Below are positions 25,074 to 34,245 of a stretch of DNA of 39,285 nt, in pieces. The translations under genes and the position numbers were made by a program. Every line of letters begins with the position of its first letter. Within the stretch, counting starts at the first letter, position 1. A model generated the notes under the pieces. It saw only the letters and a list, made by a program, of their open reading frames with translations. It ran no database searches and had not been told where the DNA came from. Source of the stretch: Promethearchaeota archaeon (GTDB taxonomy: Archaea > Asgardarchaeota > Lokiarchaeia > Sigyniarchaeales > SOKP01); NCBI GenBank assembly GCA_011364975.1, contig RDOE01000027.1, positions 1 to 39,285 of the forward strand, read 5' to 3'.

Positions 25074-26159
25074 TTGAATATCTTAACGTTTATAATTATA
25101 AGCGTACTGTATAGTTATGGCTTTCTTGCATTATATATCACTTATCAAGCAAAAAAGAAAGGTGAAAAAGGAGCCTTTATAAATAATTTGGCAAATTCGT
25201 TAGTATTAATAGTCAGTATTTCTCTTAATATAATCATAGTAAATTTTCTAAATATTTCAAACCTTTCTCTTATAATTTTCCCATTTGATATCTTCATTGT
25301 TTTGTTTATTATATTTTTTATACCTTTATTCTTCCTTTCAATCTTTCGAGAAAAAAAAAAGATTAAATTAAAAAATGATTCTTGGAGAAAATACTATATA
25401 CCCGTTTTAAAGGAGCTTCCATTTAAGTACGAGATTTATAGAAAAATTACTCATTTATTAGTTTTAAGTATCATCTTTTTTTATTTTACTTTAGGTTTTT
25501 TTGTCCAAAATTTTTTTGTATATGTTCTAGATTCATTACCTGAGTTTATTTCAGATTTATTTTATTCTCTCTATAACATTGAATCAGATAAGATGATTTT
25601 TACTCAATACTTAGTTGTATCTTTAGTAAGTATCGCATTAATTGGTCTTTTAACAGCAGATTTTGTAAGAATTTTAAAACCTGAGTTTTATCCTTTAAAA
25701 CCAGTGAATTTAATACTGAGACCAAAGGAATTAAGGATGAGATTAGGCCCTCATATATCTATGGGAATTGGTTGCTTTTCAATTATTATACTATTTGGAC
25801 TTTTCCAGCCAATTGGACCATTAATTATATGTGTGTCTATGAGTATGGCTATATTTAGTGATGTATCATCAAATTTAATAGGACGAAAATTTGGAATGAA
25901 GAAGATAAGAAATACTAACAAAACTTACGAAGGATTATTCACTGGCATAATAGTAGCTTTTTTTTCTGGATATCTCTCATTAGTAATAATCAATCCAATT
26001 ATTTCTATCAGTCCTCTTAGTTTCGTAGTAATTCCAATTTTGGGGGCATTGATTATCGGCTTTATAGATTATCTCAATTTAGAAATAGATGATAATTTAT
26101 TATATAATTTCGTTGTAACTTTAATTTTGTTTTTTATTTCTGTAATTTTTCAGTTTTAA
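25074..26159 (+). CDS. Dolichol kinase/CDP-archaeol synthase-type membrane enzyme
   Basis: A 361-residue integral membrane protein with about nine hydrophobic spans. It carries RKITHLLV (about residue 123), a long spacer, then LTADFVRILKPE, and the family signature AIFSDVSSNLIGRKFGMKKIRNTNKTYEG (about 262-290), in which the Asp and the Lys-Thr-x-Glu-Gly segment form the CTP/lipid site of the SEC59 dolichol kinase and CdsA cytidylyltransferase superfamily. It thus transfers CMP or phosphate from CTP to a membrane lipid; dolichol kinase and CDP-lipid synthase cannot be told apart here. The start is TTG at 25074 with weak upstream signals. It is followed by pyrI after 58 bases. Confidence 0.8.
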   Translation: MNILTFIIISVLYSYGFLALYITYQAKKKGEKGAFINNLANSLVLIVSISLNIIIVNFLNISNLSLIIFPFDIFIVLFIIFFIPLFFLSIFREKKKIKLKNDSWRKYYIPVLKELPFKYEIYRKITHLLVLSIIFFYFTLGFFVQNFFVYVLDSLPEFISDLFYSLYNIESDKMIFTQYLVVSLVSIALIGLLTADFVRILKPEFYPLKPVNLILRPKELRMRLGPHISMGIGCFSIIILFGLFQPIGPLIICVSMSMAIFSDVSSNLIGRKFGMKKIRNTNKTYEGLFTGIIVAFFSGYLSLVIINPIISISPLSFVVIPILGALIIGFIDYLNLEIDDNLLYNFVVTLILFFISVIFQF

Positions 26160-26217
26160 ATATATCATTTAAATGAACTAGCAAAATTTTTGAATAAATT
26201 AAATTTACTATCAAAAA

Positions 26218-26721
26218 ATGTTAGAAGAAAAATTAAAAATTGATAAAATTAAAAAAGGCACAGTTATCGATCATATTGATGCTGGGTATGCGCTAACTAT
26301 TCTCAATCTAACAGGACTTGATGAATCCCCAAATTTAATGACAATAGGGGTAAATGTTTCCTCAAAAAAATATAAAAAGAAGGATATCATAAAGATAGAA
26401 GGGGTATTTCTTGATGAAATTCAAATGCAACAAATTTCCATTTTATCGCCAAATGCAACAATCTCTTTAATAGAAGAGTATAAGGTAATGGATAAAATCA
26501 AAGTTAAGCTACCGAAAAAAATAGAAGGATTGATTTTATGTCAGAATAATACTTGCATTTCCAATTCAGAAGAACCAATAGATTCTGAATTTTCTGTATT
26601 AGAAGAGAAACCTTTAAAAATACAATGCATATATTGTAATCGGATTTATAAATTAGATGAGATAGTATTCAGTTCACGAGAAAAAATAGAAAAAAGGGTA
26701 AGACAATTAATTCAATTATAA
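26218..26721 (+). CDS. pyrI: Aspartate carbamoyltransferase regulatory chain
   Basis: PyrI binds nucleotides and regulates the PyrB catalytic trimers of pyrimidine synthesis. The N-terminal allosteric domain shows KIKKGTVIDHIDAGYAL and NVSSKKYKKKDIIKIEG; the C-terminal zinc domain has Cys108, Cys113, Cys137 and Cys140. The length of 167 residues is slightly above the usual 150-155. pyrB, normally adjacent, is not in the window, so the catalytic gene lies elsewhere. Start ATG at 26218. Confidence 0.94.
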   Translation: MLEEKLKIDKIKKGTVIDHIDAGYALTILNLTGLDESPNLMTIGVNVSSKKYKKKDIIKIEGVFLDEIQMQQISILSPNATISLIEEYKVMDKIKVKLPKKIEGLILCQNNTCISNSEEPIDSEFSVLEEKPLKIQCIYCNRIYKLDEIVFSSREKIEKRVRQLIQL

Positions 26722-26727
26722 GAAAAT

Positions 26728-27147
26728 TTAAAGAAAAGCAAGGAATGTATGAATAAATATTGTAGCTATCATAAATAATAAGAAGTAAATACCTAAACCT
26801 GGTTTGATTATATTTTTCCAATTCCATTCTTCTTTATTATATTCATACTTTAAGATATACTTATTTACAATGAAAGGTGTCAAAAACCAAAATACAAGCA
26901 TCCATAAGAATAACCACCATCCAAACAATCCAAATATTAATCTTCCAATAATACCACTTAAAATGCCTGTAATTGCTCTTATCCAATATAGTTTAGTCTC
27001 TTTTTCCAATCTAATATCTATCTTTTTTGTTGACTTTTTATCTGGTTGAAGATCTTGTTTCTGAAGTTGTTTTCTTTTTTCTTTTAGTAGCTTCTGTCTT
27101 TCTCGCTTTATATTAATTCTCTTAGGTCGCTTTTCTTTTTTAACCAT
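26728..27147 (-). CDS. EMC6-like membrane protein
   Basis: A 139-residue protein with a basic N-terminal tail (about 50 residues, KKEKRPKRINIKRERQK) and three predicted membrane spans at about 57-75, 77-98 and 116-138. The pattern IRAITGILSGIIGRLIFGLFGWW, followed by a hydrophobic span, a charged loop ending WKNIIKPGL, and a last span GIYFLLFMIATIFIHTF, resembles eukaryotic EMC6 (the small subunit of the ER membrane insertase) and archaeal relatives. This assignment is by eye from order and spacing, not a search. If right, it would act in membrane protein insertion. It is convergent to pyrI (6 bases) and divergent from rqcH (91 bases). The start is the ATG ending at 27147. Confidence 0.55.
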   Translation of the reverse strand: MVKKEKRPKRINIKRERQKLLKEKRKQLQKQDLQPDKKSTKKIDIRLEKETKLYWIRAITGILSGIIGRLIFGLFGWWLFLWMLVFWFLTPFIVNKYILKYEYNKEEWNWKNIIKPGLGIYFLLFMIATIFIHTFLAFL

Positions 27148-27238
27148 AATTAGTATTATAAATATTATTTATTATAAAAATCATTATATTACATAGTTTG
27201 AAGAAAATAACTAATTTTATTCGTGATTTGAATTAAGG

Positions 27239-29296
27239 ATGGAAAAAATAACCAAATTCTCAAATTTTGATGTTTTTATAATAGTAAAGGAATTAGATAA
27301 AATATTAACTAATGGTAGGGTTAATAATGTATATCAGATAGATGATTTGATAATTTTAAAAATCAATACTCTTTCTAATGAAACAAAAAATTTGATTATT
27401 AAAAATGACTCTCGAATAAATATAACGAATTATGATTACCCAATTCCAAAATTTCCCAGTCAATATATTCTCTCATTAAGGAAATTCCTTAGAAATAGAA
27501 AAATCTTAAAAATTTATCAATATAATTTTGATAGAATCATAGTTTTCGAGTTAACTGATATTACAGGTGTCCCTTGGAATTTTATAATAGAATTATTTAA
27601 TAAAGGGAATTTTATCCTTTTAGATGATAATAACTTTATAAAGGTTGCAAAAAGTTATAAAAAGTATAAAGATAGAGATGTTTTAGCTAATAAAGAATAT
27701 GAATTTCCTAAAATTAAGGGAAATAATCTCTTAAATATTGATAAAGATGATTTTGACAAAATTATTATAAATTCTAAGGAAGAAATTATCAGAATCATAG
27801 CCCGTAATGTCAATATTTCGGGATTATATAGTGAAGAGGTCTGTTTCCGTGCAAATTTAGATAAAAATCGAATTGGAGAATCTCTAAATGAAATAGAAAG
27901 GGATTTATTATTTAAAGCTCTTAAGAGTTTGAGAAATCAATTGATGTTTGGGGATATAAATGCTCAAATCGTTAAAAATGATGATGGAGAAGAGCTTATT
28001 TTCATACCCTTTAAATTAGAGATATTAAAAAATTATCAATCTCAGGATTATAAATCTTTCAATGAAGCCGTTGATAATTATTTTTCAAAATTAGATTATC
28101 AACAATTAGAGAAACCTAAAGAAAAAAAGATACATCAAGAAATTAATAAATTTGAAAAAGTTTTAAAAAGTCAAGAAGAATATTTGGATGAGCTTAGAAA
28201 GAAAAAGGAAAATTACTATCGATATGGAGATTATATTTATAACAATTTTCATTCACTACAGAAACTTCTTAATGTAATCTTAGACGCAAAATCAAAGGGA
28301 TATAACTGGGAGGACATTAATACAAAATTATTAACCGCTAAAAAAAATAATTATGAGGACTTAAAATCTTTTATTAGAATTGTTCCCTCTACAAGGCAAT
28401 TAGTAATAAGAATTAATTCTGATGAGATCCTTATAGATTTAAGTAAGTCAATTGGTGAAAATGCCAATAGGATTTACGAAAAAGGAAAAAGAGTAGATAA
28501 AAAGAGTAATGGGACCCTCCAAGCAATTCAAAAAACTAAAGAAATATTAGATAAGCTACAACGTAAAAAGGAAAATGAAATACAAGAAATATCTCAATTA
28601 ATTAAAAAACCAAAAAAAAAATGGTATGAAAGATTTCGTTGGTTTTACACATCTGATGGGTTTTTAGTAATCGGTGGGCGAGATGCTAGCTCAAATGAGA
28701 TAATTTATAAGAAACATATTGAACCAAACGATCTTGTATTTCATACTAATTTTCCCGGTTCTCCATTGGCAATAATTAAAAATCCAAATAATGAAACAAT
28801 TTCAGAAACATCAAAAAGAGAAACCGCAGATTTCGTTGCGAGTTACTCTCGTGCATGGAAGGAAAATTGGGGTGTTGTTGATATTTTTTACATAACTCCT
28901 GATCAAATTTCGAAAACACCCCCATCTGGAGAATTTTTACCAAAGGGTTCATTTATGATTTCAGGAAAAAAAAATATTATTAAAGATGCTAAAACAGAAT
29001 TAGCTATAAAATTAGAATTTGTGGAATTAAAACAAGATTCTACTGATGAATCTATTATTTTATACCCTATGCTTAAATATGGTCCTCCAAAGGCGATAAA
29101 GACCCAAAATAGAAATTACATCACACTAAAACCCTCAAAATCAGGGGAATCTAAAGGAAAGATGGCTAAAAAAATTAAAGACTTTTTCTATAAATCTTAT
29201 GAAGAGGAATTAAAAAAGTGGATTAATTTATTATCTTTAGATGAAATTATAATGATAATACCTTCTGGAAAAGCAATCTTAATCGAACCGAGGTAA
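27239..29296 (+). CDS. rqcH: RqcH/NEMF-family ribosome quality control protein
   Basis: Binds stalled large ribosomal subunits and, in bacteria and archaea, directs alanine tailing of the trapped chain. The NFACT-N domain spans about 1-240, with the Asp-Arg pair in NFDRIIVFEL (D98, R99) that in bacterial RqcH is needed for tailing. A coiled-coil arm (about 300-340 and 420-450, KEKKIHQEINKFEK... and KTKEILDKLQRKKENE) and the NFACT-R domain (about 455-565: WYERFRWFYTSDGFLVIGGRD, HTNFPGSPLAIIKNP, WGVVDIFYI, GSFMISGKKN) follow. The length of 685 residues is normal. Start ATG at 27239. Confidence 0.94.
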   Translation: MEKITKFSNFDVFIIVKELDKILTNGRVNNVYQIDDLIILKINTLSNETKNLIIKNDSRINITNYDYPIPKFPSQYILSLRKFLRNRKILKIYQYNFDRIIVFELTDITGVPWNFIIELFNKGNFILLDDNNFIKVAKSYKKYKDRDVLANKEYEFPKIKGNNLLNIDKDDFDKIIINSKEEIIRIIARNVNISGLYSEEVCFRANLDKNRIGESLNEIERDLLFKALKSLRNQLMFGDINAQIVKNDDGEELIFIPFKLEILKNYQSQDYKSFNEAVDNYFSKLDYQQLEKPKEKKIHQEINKFEKVLKSQEEYLDELRKKKENYYRYGDYIYNNFHSLQKLLNVILDAKSKGYNWEDINTKLLTAKKNNYEDLKSFIRIVPSTRQLVIRINSDEILIDLSKSIGENANRIYEKGKRVDKKSNGTLQAIQKTKEILDKLQRKKENEIQEISQLIKKPKKKWYERFRWFYTSDGFLVIGGRDASSNEIIYKKHIEPNDLVFHTNFPGSPLAIIKNPNNETISETSKRETADFVASYSRAWKENWGVVDIFYITPDQISKTPPSGEFLPKGSFMISGKKNIIKDAKTELAIKLEFVELKQDSTDESIILYPMLKYGPPKAIKTQNRNYITLKPSKSGESKGKMAKKIKDFFYKSYEEELKKWINLLSLDEIIMIIPSGKAILIEPR

Positions 29297-29402
29297 ACTT
29301 TATTTTATATTTTCATAAATCTAGTATTGTGTATGTAGAATCACCAATCTTACTTAACTTTATCTCTATTGAATAATATAAAAATAAAAATTAATCTAAA
29401 CC

Positions 29403-29819
29403 CTAGTTTACTTGAACTAAATACATATAAATTACTAAAAAGACTAATCCTACCAAACTAAAAAATAGGACTAATGGATTTCTAAATCCTTGGATAAGAG
29501 AAATAGCAAAGACCACGATCACCAATTTAAAATCTAGAGGTTTACCCGTAAGTTCCTTATAATTACCAATGCTAACCATCATAAAAATAAAGAATAAAAG
29601 GATTAGAACAACCTTAAAAATGATATCAAAAATTTGAAAAACTAAATTATCATTAATAAAAATTATAATAATTTCACCATTAACTAAAATCGAAATAATT
29701 AGAAATAAGCCCCCAATTATTGCCGAAATAATAACAGATTTAAAGGCAAATTTATCGTTAAAATCTTGTTTTTCCTTATTATTTTGAATTAAATCATTCC
29801 CTTTTTTTATTTTTGACAT
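29403..29819 (-). CDS. Membrane protein of unknown function
   Basis: A 138-residue protein with a polar N-terminus and four predicted membrane spans (about 27-46, 57-80, 94-111 and 114-134). No catalytic motif is seen and I do not recognise the family. Its ATG, ending at 29819, lies one base after the stop of the CBM9-like surface protein gene, so the two are co-transcribed and may work together at the envelope. Confidence 0.7.
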   Translation of the reverse strand: MSKIKKGNDLIQNNKEKQDFNDKFAFKSVIISAIIGGLFLIISILVNGEIIIIFINDNLVFQIFDIIFKVVLILLFFIFMMVSIGNYKELTGKPLDFKLVIVVFAISLIQGFRNPLVLFFSLVGLVFLVIYMYLVQVN

Positions 29820-29820
29820 G

Positions 29821-30654
29821 TTATCTCTTTATCCTTTTTATTTCCTTTTTGAGTTGAGTTAATTTGTAAATATAATAGATATAGAAACCTCCTATTCCCC
29901 CAAAAATAATTATATTAAATGTTAGTAGGAGAATTTCTGTGATTGATAACGGTGGAATAAATGGTGGAAACTGTAATTCAATAATCACATCATTTTGAAC
30001 TGAAAATCCATCATAAGATACTTCAGAAGTACCAAAAACAATTTTGAAAGCTTTTCGTGCATATTGTCCGAAATTTAGGTAACTATCTTCGGTATTAGTT
30101 TCATTTTTCCTAATTGGGAGGGAAAATTCATATATAATGCTGTTTTCCTCTAATTTAGCAGCTCCATTCCCATCTTGAATCGAATCAGAATAAAAATTAT
30201 CGTTATCAATATAAAAATCTGTATAAAAGTAATCTCCACTACTTATATTATTGAATTGGACAATTTTTGCATCGATAAAATCTTCATGGTTTGTAGTATC
30301 ACTATCAGATATTAAAAAACCGACAAATTCATGAAAATATGCTGGCGAATTATGATCTTCTAATTCAAATTGAATACAAATAAATAAGTTATTTTCAGTT
30401 TGCAATATCCAAAGATCCAATCGTAAACCATTTTTTGGGTTTGTTAAATTTCGATATAAATATAATCCTTCTTTGACAGCGCCGTCCCATTCATTAACGC
30501 CGATATCAATAATTCCATCAATTTCAGGTGGATCACCATATTCGGCTTTTATCGAAAGAGGATCAGCTCTACATAATATTCCAAGAAATAGCCCTGTAAT
30601 TAATATTTGGGCTAATAAAATCAATGTTAATATCTTGATTTTCAATTTGTGCAA
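29821..30654 (-). CDS. Secreted, membrane-anchored protein with a CBM9/DOMON-like ectodomain
   Basis: A 277-residue protein with an N-terminal signal peptide (basic start, hydrophobic core about 8-25), an ectodomain (about 30-235) and a C-terminal membrane span (about 241-263) with a basic tail. The ectodomain opens with PPEIDGIIDIGVNEWDGAV, the signature of family-9 carbohydrate-binding/DOMON-like beta sandwiches (IDG...EW), and has the paired strands LRLDLWILQTENNLFICIQF and IIYEFSLPIRKNE. It probably displays a ligand-binding domain at the cell surface. The partner is the four-span membrane protein one base downstream. The start is the ATG ending at 30654. Confidence 0.78.
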   Translation of the reverse strand: MHKLKIKILTLILLAQILITGLFLGILCRADPLSIKAEYGDPPEIDGIIDIGVNEWDGAVKEGLYLYRNLTNPKNGLRLDLWILQTENNLFICIQFELEDHNSPAYFHEFVGFLISDSDTTNHEDFIDAKIVQFNNISSGDYFYTDFYIDNDNFYSDSIQDGNGAAKLEENSIIYEFSLPIRKNETNTEDSYLNFGQYARKAFKIVFGTSEVSYDGFSVQNDVIIELQFPPFIPPLSITEILLLTFNIIIFGGIGGFYIYYIYKLTQLKKEIKRIKR

Positions 30655-30851
30655 TATTCTATCGCCTTTTTTTTATCGATTGTCCAATTTAGCATTTATA
30701 AAATTATAAAATGGATAATTAAGATTTAATTTAATATTTTACCTTCAGTTTATTTTTCTTACTTAATTTTTGATCAAATATATTAATTTTATTTAGCAAA
30801 ATTAGTAAAAAAAAATCAGGTCTAATTAACACGAATAACTTCTATTTACAA

Positions 30852-31292
30852 TCAATTAGGAAGGAAGATTACACAATTAAACTTATTTATATAAGTAATA
30901 AGATAATTAATAAGTCGTCTAATGTCTCGTTTTGCTTCATCTTGATTGCTTTCATTAAAATCAGCAAATGCTTTGGGCCCGATAGCGACTAATGAACCAG
31001 ATAAATCTTTTTCTCTTTTAATAAAAAGCCAGAAAGGATTATCCTTTTCAGTATCTGTTATAATAAATAGCATCCATGCATTTAATGTCCAGTCTTCTTT
31101 ATCAGGACCAATTACTTCTCTTATACCATGAATAACATTGTATTTCTTGGTCATTTTTATTGCTTTTGCTAGTTGATTAAAGTATGTCCTTTTTATATTT
31201 AAATAACCATTAAAATAACGTTTTGCATCAAATAGCTCTAATTTTCTATTTATTTCATTTGAATATTCTAAGTTTATCTTCCATATGTCCAT
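30852..31292 (-). CDS. Unknown protein at the end of the RNase P operon
   Basis: A 146-residue soluble protein I do not recognise. It has an alpha-beta look: helical N-terminal half (SNEINRKLELFDAKRYFNG), then strands WMLFIITD, PFWLFIKRE and SGSLVAIGP, and a final helix-strand (RRLINYLITYINKFNCVIFLP). No metal motif is seen. It is the fourth gene in the rnp3-rnp2-unknown-unknown run, 8 bases after the preceding gene, implying co-transcription with RNase P proteins. The start is the ATG ending at 31292. Confidence 0.72.
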   Translation of the reverse strand: MDIWKINLEYSNEINRKLELFDAKRYFNGYLNIKRTYFNQLAKAIKMTKKYNVIHGIREVIGPDKEDWTLNAWMLFIITDTEKDNPFWLFIKREKDLSGSLVAIGPKAFADFNESNQDEAKRDIRRLINYLITYINKFNCVIFLPN

Positions 31293-31300
31293 ATAATGAC

Positions 31301-31744
31301 CTATTTATTAATTTTAAGAATTATTTCCTCTAATTTAATATCCTCGAATTTATTTTTATTTTTATCTAAAAGAGTTTTTAAATATTGATATTCCTCCTCT
31401 TCGAAGTTTAAATTTAAATAACATTCAAAAACTAAAATTTGTTTAATAGCAACTAATCCTGTAGAATGGATAATATCAAATTTTTTAATTTCTTGTGAAA
31501 ATATATCAATATCATTTCTTTCAAGATTATATCCTTTAAAAGAGAGTTTTAATATCTTGTTTTTGAAAATAGGGTAAATTGTTATTCTTATAAATTTCTT
31601 GGTTTCTAATTTTATGACCAAACAATACTCATTACGAGTTGATATATCTAAAGTATTAGGATGAAAATTAATTTCAAAAATGGATAAATCATCTACTTTT
31701 TTTATGCTCGCAGATGTGATGTATAATTTATTTAACTCATCCAT
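31301..31744 (-). CDS. Unknown protein downstream of rnp2
   Basis: A 147-residue protein without a recognised family. Repeated beta strands (LSIFEINFHP, YCLVIKLETKKFIRITIYPIF, ILKLSFKGYNL) in the first two thirds, then a helical C-terminus with YLKTLLDKNKNKFEDIKLEE. No signal peptide or membrane span. Tight spacing (15 bases after rnp2, 8 before the next gene) makes it part of the RNase P protein operon and a candidate partner in RNA processing. The start is the ATG ending at 31744, with GGAGAT upstream. Confidence 0.72.
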   Translation of the reverse strand: MDELNKLYITSASIKKVDDLSIFEINFHPNTLDISTRNEYCLVIKLETKKFIRITIYPIFKNKILKLSFKGYNLERNDIDIFSQEIKKFDIIHSTGLVAIKQILVFECYLNLNFEEEEYQYLKTLLDKNKNKFEDIKLEEIILKINK

Positions 31745-31759
31745 TTTTATATCTCCTAT

Positions 31760-32119
31760 TTAATCATGAAATTTATCTTCTTTGTTTATAATAAAATTTT
31801 CCTTAATCTTTTTAATGCAACTTATTGTACCAGAAGTTTTTACCGGAGATAATATTATTCTCTTCCCTTCAATTTCTCTTATTAGGGTTAAAGCTGATAT
31901 TACTATTTCCTTTGTATTATGAGAAAATCGAATAATACCACACTTATGGTGAATATCCAGTTCAAGTAGCCACAACCCTACTTTGCTTGCTTCCTTCAGA
32001 CCAAAAAAGCGCCAAATTGCTTCCCAGATTGCTTTTAAGATTCCATTACCGGTAATTTTGAAATCATCTTTTAGAAGTAATTTAAACAATAAATATCTAT
32101 GGCGCTCTTTCTTAACCAT
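31760..32119 (-). CDS. rnp2: RNase P protein Rnp2 (Pop5)
   Basis: A protein subunit of RNase P, which trims tRNA 5' ends; it pairs with Rnp3 in a heterotetramer. At 119 residues it has the Pop5 pattern: an N-terminal RHRYLLFKLLL strand, a helical region (AIWEAIWRFFG), KVGLWLLELD, CGIIRFSHNTKEIVISALTLI and the KTSGTISCIKKI C-terminal segment. It lies 48 bases after rnp3, the conserved archaeal order. The start is the ATG ending at 32119. Confidence 0.88.
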   Translation of the reverse strand: MVKKERHRYLLFKLLLKDDFKITGNGILKAIWEAIWRFFGLKEASKVGLWLLELDIHHKCGIIRFSHNTKEIVISALTLIREIEGKRIILSPVKTSGTISCIKKIKENFIINKEDKFHD

Positions 32120-32167
32120 TACTTTAATCCTTTTTTAATTAATTCTACTCCTGTTTCAATAATCTTA

Positions 32168-32794
32168 TCATGCCTTTTTAGCTTTCTGGATAGGCATTCC
32201 TAATAAAGTATTACACACACTTATAAGCCCTCTAGGATGTCGAAAATCATACATATTTTCAAAATTTCCATTGATTATATAATTTGCTCTTAAATTCATG
32301 GCCATTTGAACTCCCCGATATAGCCTTCTTAAATTTTTTGATTGAATTGTTTCATTTTCCATCATAATCGGTGCTAAAGAAAATTCAATAAAAGAATTAT
32401 TTTGTTTTGTCAATGAAATAACTCCTGGACTAATTGTTTTTAATATATCAAATAATGAGTAACTTATAATATCCACCCTTGAATCCTTAGCAGCTTGAAT
32501 TTGGATTTGTTTGTCTAATGTTTCAATAGATAGTATTTCATTAGTAGTAGAATGTTGTGAGATCTTTAATTTAAACTCTTGTAAGCTTTTTGGTCTTAAA
32601 GAGGTACGAAAATAGATATTAATTTTACTTCTTTTTTCGATTATAGATTTTAAATCTGAAGTAAATTTGAAGTTTTCATTTTTTGATTCTAAAATAATAT
32701 TTTTAATTCCTAAATCTTCACAGAATCGCAATGTTTTTTCAATTTCTTCGAAATTATTGAAATCTACCTTTAATCTTGATTCAAAATATGACAA
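32168..32794 (-). CDS. rnp3: RNase P protein Rnp3 (Rpp30)
   Basis: The TIM-barrel-type RNase P subunit. The 208-residue length and the segments EKTLRFCEDLGIKNIILES, KINIYFRTSLRP, EILSIETLDKQIQIQAAKDSRVDIISYS, the FIEFSLAPIM strand and RGVQMAMNLRANYIINGNFENMYDFRHPRGLI agree with archaeal Rpp30. It is first gene of the rnp3-rnp2 run; in many archaea L15e lies directly upstream, whereas here a plus-strand cassette intervenes. The start is the ATG ending at 32794. Confidence 0.9.
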   Translation of the reverse strand: MSYFESRLKVDFNNFEEIEKTLRFCEDLGIKNIILESKNENFKFTSDLKSIIEKRSKINIYFRTSLRPKSLQEFKLKISQHSTTNEILSIETLDKQIQIQAAKDSRVDIISYSLFDILKTISPGVISLTKQNNSFIEFSLAPIMMENETIQSKNLRRLYRGVQMAMNLRANYIINGNFENMYDFRHPRGLISVCNTLLGMPIQKAKKA

Positions 32795-32921
32795 TCTTAT
32801 AAGAGCCTCTATTTTAAGAATTACATTACGCAGTTGTATATAAAGATTTATAAGTATTGATTAAATAAAAAAATTTTATTATAAAAGAATATTTTAATTG
32901 ATATAACTTTTCACATTATGA

Positions 32922-34220
32922 GTGGAACTCTTGACTAAGAAAAGAACTCTCTCAGAAATTAAAAAGAAAATTGAATTGGGAGCAGCTACAGTTATAAGTG
33001 TACAAGAATTCATCGATAGAATAAATAATGGCGAGAAAGTAGGATTTGAAGATATAGATATTGTCACAACTGCCACTAAGGGATTAATGAGTGGAATTAT
33101 GGGAATTTTTTCATTTAGATTATCACCTCCTAAAACCTTGAGAAAATTTACAAATATAACTATAAACGGTATTCAAGCGTTTCCAGGACCTTGTCCAAAT
33201 GAATATTTAGGAATTGCAGACTTAATTGTTTATGGTACTGCTCAGAGTAAAACACGTGTAAACTATTGTGGGGGCTCTCTTTTTAGAGAACTTGTAGAAG
33301 GTAAACCGGTTGAAATTATTGCTGAGAGTAGTGAAGGAGAAAAATTAGAACGGTTTTTAACCTTAGATGAGATGCAGTTTGCCAAATTGATGGGCACAAG
33401 ACAAGCCATCAAAAATTACAATGCGATGATAAATTGTGAGTCATACAACGTAGACACGATCTTCTCGTGTTTACCGTTTGAACCGAATAAAACACAAATC
33501 ACATTCTCTGGATGCGGAGCACTTAATCCATTTCAAAATGATCCTAATTTTGAATCGTTAGGTGTTGGTACGCCTCTATTAGTTAATGGGAGTCTTGGTT
33601 ACTTAATGGGACCAGGGACTCGCAATTACATAGAAAAACCCAACATGATGACTATTGCGCCTATGAAAGGGATGAAACCCGAATATTTAGGTGCTTTTAG
33701 AACCTCTTATGGATTAGAACCAATCTGTAGTCTCGCGATTCCAATTCCAATTCTAAATGAAAGAATTTTTAAAAATATTGTAAAATCAGATAAAGATGTA
33801 CCTTTAACTATTTTAAGCCTTGTAGGTAGAGAAAAAGTAGGAGAGATCACTTATAATGATGTATGGGATAACAACTTTGCAATGAAATTTAATTCAGAAG
33901 CCTGTAAAGCATGTAAAGAGTGTAAAGTTGAAAATGTATGCCCAACTAATGCTTTTATATTCAAAAATGATAAAGTTATAGCAATAGATAGAACTAGATG
34001 CTTTAATTGTGGAAGTTGTGTTCGAATATGTCCTAAAGCATTTAAATTAGATATGAAAAATATACAATTCGAGGGTAAATTATTACCAATTGTTTTACGT
34101 CAATCTGATAGATACGGTGCTATTAAATTAGCCGAAGAATTAAAAACAATGATTTTAAAAGGAGAATTTCCATTAAAAGAACCTACAGGACCTCTGGATT
34201 TTTCTCAATCGATTAAATAA
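32922..34220 (+). CDS. DUF39 sulfur transferase fused to a two-cluster ferredoxin
   Basis: DUF39 proteins take part in homocysteine synthesis from aspartate semialdehyde and sulfide in anaerobes. The DUF39 body (about 1-315) shows IVTTATKGLMSGIMGIFSF, PGPCPNEYLG, NYCGGSLFRELV, ITFSGCGALNP, GYLMGPGTRNY and MTIAPMKGM. The C-terminus (about 326-371) holds eight Cys as CxxCxxC...CP and CxxCxxC...CP, two [4Fe-4S] sites of ferredoxin type. In methanogens the ferredoxin is often a separate gene (MA1822 beside MA1821), so this is a fused form. The start is GTG at 32922 without a Shine-Dalgarno sequence; TTG at 32931 is an alternative. First gene of the plus-strand cassette. Confidence 0.9.
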   Translation: MELLTKKRTLSEIKKKIELGAATVISVQEFIDRINNGEKVGFEDIDIVTTATKGLMSGIMGIFSFRLSPPKTLRKFTNITINGIQAFPGPCPNEYLGIADLIVYGTAQSKTRVNYCGGSLFRELVEGKPVEIIAESSEGEKLERFLTLDEMQFAKLMGTRQAIKNYNAMINCESYNVDTIFSCLPFEPNKTQITFSGCGALNPFQNDPNFESLGVGTPLLVNGSLGYLMGPGTRNYIEKPNMMTIAPMKGMKPEYLGAFRTSYGLEPICSLAIPIPILNERIFKNIVKSDKDVPLTILSLVGREKVGEITYNDVWDNNFAMKFNSEACKACKECKVENVCPTNAFIFKNDKVIAIDRTRCFNCGSCVRICPKAFKLDMKNIQFEGKLLPIVLRQSDRYGAIKLAEELKTMILKGEFPLKEPTGPLDFSQSIK

Positions 34221-34245
34221 TTTTCTTTTTTGAGGTAAACTACAA

